64,000 nucleotides of DNA from Candidatus Undinarchaeales archaeon. GTDB taxonomy: Archaea; SpSt-1190; JASMDC01. Of this stretch, positions 61,102-64,000 are shown one piece after another. Each line of letters starts with the position of its first letter. Within the stretch, counting starts at the first letter, position 1. Location: positions 62,001 through 126,000 of the forward strand of contig JASMDC010000004.1 in assembly GCA_030753015.1 (NCBI GenBank), given 5' to 3'. The notes under the pieces were generated by a model. The model saw only the letters and a program-made list of their open reading frames with translations. It searched no databases and had not been told where the DNA came from. The translations under genes and the position numbers were made by a program.

Positions 61102-61619
61102 GTCCGATCAACTTCCCCTGTGACGGCTGCTATCGCCCGTTCCACGATGCGGCCGTTGCTCGTCTTCTTGAACTGCCTCGTGCTGAAGAGGATGAGGTAG
61201 TTCGCGATCCCGGTGGAGTCGCTCATCTCCTGCACGAGCCCCTCGACCGTTGCACGATCACGGCCGTGGAGTACGGTGAACAGGTTGTACGTCCATCGGC
61301 CGGGCACCGTCCCGCGGAGGATGCAGTGTGTCACCCGCTCGTTTCCCGCGAACGCCGTCCCCACGTCCTCGATCCGGCTCTGCGGCACCTCCCAGGCTAC
61401 CAGGGCGTTGGCAACGATCCCCACCCTTCTGTGGTTTATCGATGCACCGAAGCGGCGTATCACGCCATTCTCCTTCAGCCTCTTCAGCCTCGTCACGACC
61501 TCGTCCTCGCTCAGGCCTGTGACCCTGGCTATGTCGCGGAAGGGCTCTGGCACGAGCGGTATCCCGTCCTGGGTGGCTCGCAGTAGGGCGACATCCCTCC
61601 CATCCAACTGAGGCTCCAT
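61089..61619 (-). CDS. ahbB: Siroheme decarboxylase subunit AhbB-like
   Basis: A 176-residue Lrp/AsnC-fold protein: VALLRATQDGIPLVPEPFRD, RLKRLKENGVIRRFGASINH, VTHCILRGTVPGRWTYNLFT. AhbA and AhbB together decarboxylate siroheme at C12 and C18. Despite the winged-helix look they are enzymes; the position between ahbA and ahbC confirms the role. Assignment of A versus B rests on the NHRRVG and WTYNLFT segments and is less certain than the family itself. Two bases separate it from ahbA. Confidence 0.85.
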   Translation of the reverse strand: MEPQLDGRDVALLRATQDGIPLVPEPFRDIARVTGLSEDEVVTRLKRLKENGVIRRFGASINHRRVGIVANALVAWEVPQSRIEDVGTAFAGNERVTHCILRGTVPGRWTYNLFTVLHGRDRATVEGLVQEMSDSTGIANYLILFSTRQFKKTSNGRIVERAIAAVTGEVDRTLSI

Positions 61620-61621
61620 GA

Positions 61622-62113
61622 CTACCGCCCGCCCATGTTGAAGTTCACCCTTACCTTGAAGAGGCGTTCTGTGGGGAGGTTCAGGACATCGCCTTCAGAG
61701 ATCCCTGTCCTCATGTGTATCTCGGAGAGGAGGTGGGTCAGGCTCTCTCGGTCAGGTGCGGTGAGCGTGAACCAGACGTTGTATATGTGGTCCCTCTCGT
61801 AGTTGTGTGAGACCTCATCGTAGCCGTTGATGATCCCCACGATCTCGGAGAGCTTCCTGGAGGGCACCTTCATCGCCACCAAGGTCGCAGCCCTCAGCCC
61901 CACCTTCCGTGCGCTTATCACGGGGCCCAGCTTTCTCACAATCCCCTCCTCGCTCAGCCGTCTCAGCCGCGCCAGCACCTCCTCGCCGCTCAGGCCAAGC
62001 CCCCTGCCGATCTCCGCCCACGGCTCCTCTGTCAGGGGTATCTCCCTCTGTACCGCATCCAGAAGCTGCCTGTCCGGGCCATCAAGCCCTTCATCCACAT
62101 CTCTTTCGGGCAT
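61622..62113 (-). CDS. ahbA: Siroheme decarboxylase subunit AhbA-like
   Basis: A 163-residue paralogue of the next gene: RQLLDAVQREIPLTEEPWAE, RLRRLSEEGIVRKLGPVISA and VSHNYERDHIYNVWFTLTAP, with the conserved His and Tyr of the siroheme-binding pocket. It pairs with AhbB as siroheme decarboxylase, the first committed step to heme. The ATG at 62113 is chosen because residues further upstream do not resemble the family. First of four ahb genes in order A, B, C, D. Confidence 0.85.
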   Translation of the reverse strand: MPERDVDEGLDGPDRQLLDAVQREIPLTEEPWAEIGRGLGLSGEEVLARLRRLSEEGIVRKLGPVISARKVGLRAATLVAMKVPSRKLSEIVGIINGYDEVSHNYERDHIYNVWFTLTAPDRESLTHLLSEIHMRTGISEGDVLNLPTERLFKVRVNFNMGGR

Positions 62114-62121
62114 GCAAGGAC

Positions 62122-62505
62122 CTACTCCACCGTCAGCTCTCCGGTCATGTCCATGTGATGGTTGGAGCACCACACCGTGCACATGAAGGGGAAGGTCCCC
62201 TTCCTGTCGGGCGTGAACTCGATCACCTTCACGTGCCCGGCCTTGATCTCGGGGGCCGCGACATCGAACGCCGGCAGGGCGAACCCGTGGCTCACGGTGT
62301 CGACGTTCCTGATGCGCATGGTGACCTTCTCCCCCACAGGGACCGTGACGTGCCTCGGTTGCCAGTTTCCCCTCTCGGGTGCCCTGGCGATGAGGTCCAC
62401 TGTGTATGCGCTGCTCCGGTAGCTCTCGGCCCCGAGTATAGCTGCGACGACGCCCACCGTGGAGATGAGCACGATGATGACTGCAATCATTTCTCGTATT
62501 TCCAT
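62122..62505 (-). CDS. Membrane-anchored CuA-type cupredoxin
   Basis: The 127-residue protein has one N-terminal helix (MIAVIIVLISTVGVVAAI) and a cupredoxin domain. VSHGFALPAF supplies one histidine and CTVWCSNHHMDMTG supplies C-x3-C-x3-H-x2-M, the full ligand set of a binuclear CuA centre as in cytochrome oxidase subunit II and the C-terminus of N2O reductase. The domain faces outward. No heme-copper oxidase subunit I is in the window, so its partner is unknown. It lies four bases from the NosR/NapH-like gene. Confidence 0.85.
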   Translation of the reverse strand: MEIREMIAVIIVLISTVGVVAAILGAESYRSSAYTVDLIARAPERGNWQPRHVTVPVGEKVTMRIRNVDTVSHGFALPAFDVAAPEIKAGHVKVIEFTPDRKGTFPFMCTVWCSNHHMDMTGELTVE

Positions 62506-62509
62506 GTCC

Positions 62510-64000
62510 TCACCCCAGGAACAGCTTCAGGAACCCCAACGTCGCCAGCGTCAGGAAGCAGAGCATGGGAAGCCAGCCACGCTGTGCCTCTCCGGGTTCA
62601 GGATAGGTCTGCTTGGACAGCCGGTAGCCGAACGCGATACAGAACAGCTGGAACACGATCAGGACGGCTCCCTGCAGGTACCCCATCACATCCGTGAACA
62701 CAGGTGTCCAGGGGAAGTTCGCCGTGCCCAACAGGTTCCATCCCCAGGCGAAGGGATCGGAGATCACGTGCAGGAGATAGCTCCCGTTCGGGAGAAGTAT
62801 GCCGAGGCTGAACGCTATCCACACGCCAAGACCCATGGGGACGAGGGTGTAGGAGAAGTTCACGAACACCCTCTTCAGCGACACCTCCCTGTTCCCGCTC
62901 GCAAGCTTCGAAAGATAGGCGAACACGCCGAACACGGCGGGTAGGGCGATGAGGCTGACCGTCGAGTGGATGGCGATGAACGTCAGGAATCCCGAGTAGG
63001 TCGTTGCCCTCATCATGTCCTTGAGCTCGCCGTAGGGACCCTGGTAGATTATGAAGAAGACCACGGCGATACCCAGCATGATGAAGCCCTTCCACGCCTC
63101 GTCAAGCCCCCTCTTCTCCCTCTTGGTCTCCACCAGCAGGTCCACACCGGGAGGCCTCAGGTTGAACGCCATGTTGTCGTGGGGGCAGGTCTTGAAGCAC
63201 TCGAGGCACATGCCGCAGTAGGTGTTCTTCTTGAAGTCGAAGGGGGTCAGGAGCCAGGGGCATCCGTGCCCCTCCTCACTTCCCACGAAGCATGTCTTGG
63301 GTGTGTGGCCCTTACAGATTTCCGGGTCCTTGCACCGAATCTCGCTCATGGCGAACTGGGAATAGAGCGCCTGGAACCCGGAGACGGGACACATGTACAG
63401 GCAGAAGGACCGCTTCTTGTACACCAGCCCTACGATGAACGAGGCCAGGATGACGGCTCCCAGGAGGATGAAGCTTGCCAGCGGCTTCACGGTCATGAAT
63501 CCGGAGAAGAACGTGGTGCCCAGGAACAGGAAGTTCATGACCCACATGTTCTTGAGGCTCTTGGGCCACGGCTTGTTCAGGCCCGATTGCTTCCCCGGCT
63601 TGACCTCGATCACCGCTCCCCGGTGGTACCAGTCGGAGAAGAGGGGGAACGGGCACACCATGCACCACGTCCGGGCGAAGAAGGGTACCAGGATGAACAT
63701 CAGCATGACCCACCAGAGGATCCATACGAACATCACTCCCACGTTGTAGTTACCGGCCGAGTACCCCCCCACGAACATGGAGAGGAGGAGGGCGAAGAAG
63801 AAGAGGAGGTTGACCAGGATGGCTCCGAGGGGGAACCACCTCGACTTGAAGAGCGTCCTTATGGGCTTGAAGCTCGTGAGGTCGAACCGCCAGTCCAGGT
63901 CGATGAGCCCGAACAGCTTGTCCTTCGCAGGCTTGTCACCGTTCCCTTCCCGAGCCATCACAATCAGGCTTCCCAATGCCACGAGCACCGCCAGGGCCGC
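62510..64000 (-). CDS. NosR/NapH-like polytopic 4Fe-4S membrane protein (5' end outside window)
   Basis: At least 496 residues; the frame stays open to the window edge. Membrane helices alternate with iron-sulfur motifs: CMVCPFPLFSDWYHRG, CLYMCPVSGFQALY (the NosR/NapH CP pairs), a cysteine-rich loop with KTCFVGSEEGHGCPW, and CGMCLECFKTCPHDNMAFN for a further [4Fe-4S] cluster. After it come several more helices. NosR and NapH feed electrons from quinol to N2O reductase or periplasmic nitrate reductase. Here it may feed the CuA cupredoxin encoded next. The catalytic partner is not visible. Confidence 0.78.
   Translation of the reverse strand, partial: AALAVLVALGSLIVMAREGNGDKPAKDKLFGLIDLDWRFDLTSFKPIRTLFKSRWFPLGAILVNLLFFFALLLSMFVGGYSAGNYNVGVMFVWILWWVMLMFILVPFFARTWCMVCPFPLFSDWYHRGAVIEVKPGKQSGLNKPWPKSLKNMWVMNFLFLGTTFFSGFMTVKPLASFILLGAVILASFIVGLVYKKRSFCLYMCPVSGFQALYSQFAMSEIRCKDPEICKGHTPKTCFVGSEEGHGCPWLLTPFDFKKNTYCGMCLECFKTCPHDNMAFNLRPPGVDLLVETKREKRGLDEAWKGFIMLGIAVVFFIIYQGPYGELKDMMRATTYSGFLTFIAIHSTVSLIALPAVFGVFAYLSKLASGNREVSLKRVFVNFSYTLVPMGLGVWIAFSLGILLPNGSYLLHVISDPFAWGWNLLGTANFPWTPVFTDVMGYLQGAVLIVFQLFCIAFGYRLSKQTYPEPGEAQRGWLPMLCFLTLATLGFLKLFLG

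Overview
This window appears to come from an anaerobic or facultatively respiring euryarchaeon, plausibly a relative of Thermoplasmata; the exact lineage cannot be fixed from the sequence alone. Archaeal signs are TATA-like boxes about 25 bases before starts, GGAGG ribosome sites inside operons, a short-chain isoprenyl diphosphate synthase, heterodisulfide reductase (Hdr) genes, NikR, archaeal-type glutamate synthase parts and the siroheme-dependent AhbABCD heme route. The DNA is GC-rich by eye with AT-rich intergenic stretches, and genes sit in tight operons with ATGA, GTGA or TTGA overlaps. No rRNA, tRNA or CRISPR array was seen.

Layout: 1-8.2 kb holds CBS-domain proteins, a transglutaminase-like protein, a surface-glycan operon (GT2, FAD oxidoreductase, large membrane protein) and asparagine synthase. 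8.2-12.9 kb is a nickel/cobalt uptake locus: NikR, an ECF transporter (CbiM, CbiN-like, CbiQ, CbiO) and a NicO-type exporter/permease with a large extra N-terminal domain. 12.9-16 kb has a flavin reductase, MobB and two PNPOx-type flavoproteins, one with a membrane domain. 16.2-24.9 kb is an operon matching the FlxABCD-HdrABC electron-bifurcating complexes, with an isoprenyl diphosphate synthase at its 3' end. 25.1-32.4 kb encodes TatA, MoeA, a TorD-like chaperone and a three-subunit Tat-exported molybdoenzyme of the polysulfide/tetrathionate reductase type, followed by the remnant of a second NrfD gene. 32.4-35.2 kb is the anaerobic ribonucleotide reductase NrdD/NrdG.

35.2-36.3 kb is a decay zone: a broken gene, the stop-riddled 3' end of an IS200/IS605-type tnpB and an intact-looking right-end hairpin. 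36.3-43.4 kb is a four-gene overlapping operon of electron-transfer flavoprotein (EtfA with ferredoxin clusters, EtfB) and a two-polypeptide glutamate synthase with no GltD, divergent from an Lrp regulator. 44.1-48.3 kb is an iron(III) ABC transporter behind an iron-box-like palindrome. 48.6-55.3 kb is an iron-sulfur and O2/NO defence island: Mrp/Nbp35, NifU-like protein, DUF438/hemerythrin proteins, FmdE-like protein, a SufR-like regulator, flavodiiron protein, hemerythrin and an ArsR regulator. 55.7-57.2 kb encodes a secreted/anchored protein with two near-identical cysteine-rich repeats. 57.3-64 kb is a respiratory/heme cluster: SCO-like protein, ethylbenzene-dehydrogenase-type heme protein, AhbD, AhbC, AhbB, AhbA, a CuA-type cupredoxin and a NosR/NapH-like membrane iron-sulfur protein that runs off the edge.

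Taken together the genes describe an organism that makes heme from siroheme, exports molybdenum and copper/heme redox proteins for respiration, bifurcates electrons in the cytoplasm through Flx-Hdr, and may drive glutamate synthesis from an electron-transfer flavoprotein. The last point, the CuA/heme cluster and an apparent non-AUG start of ahbC are the most worthwhile leads.
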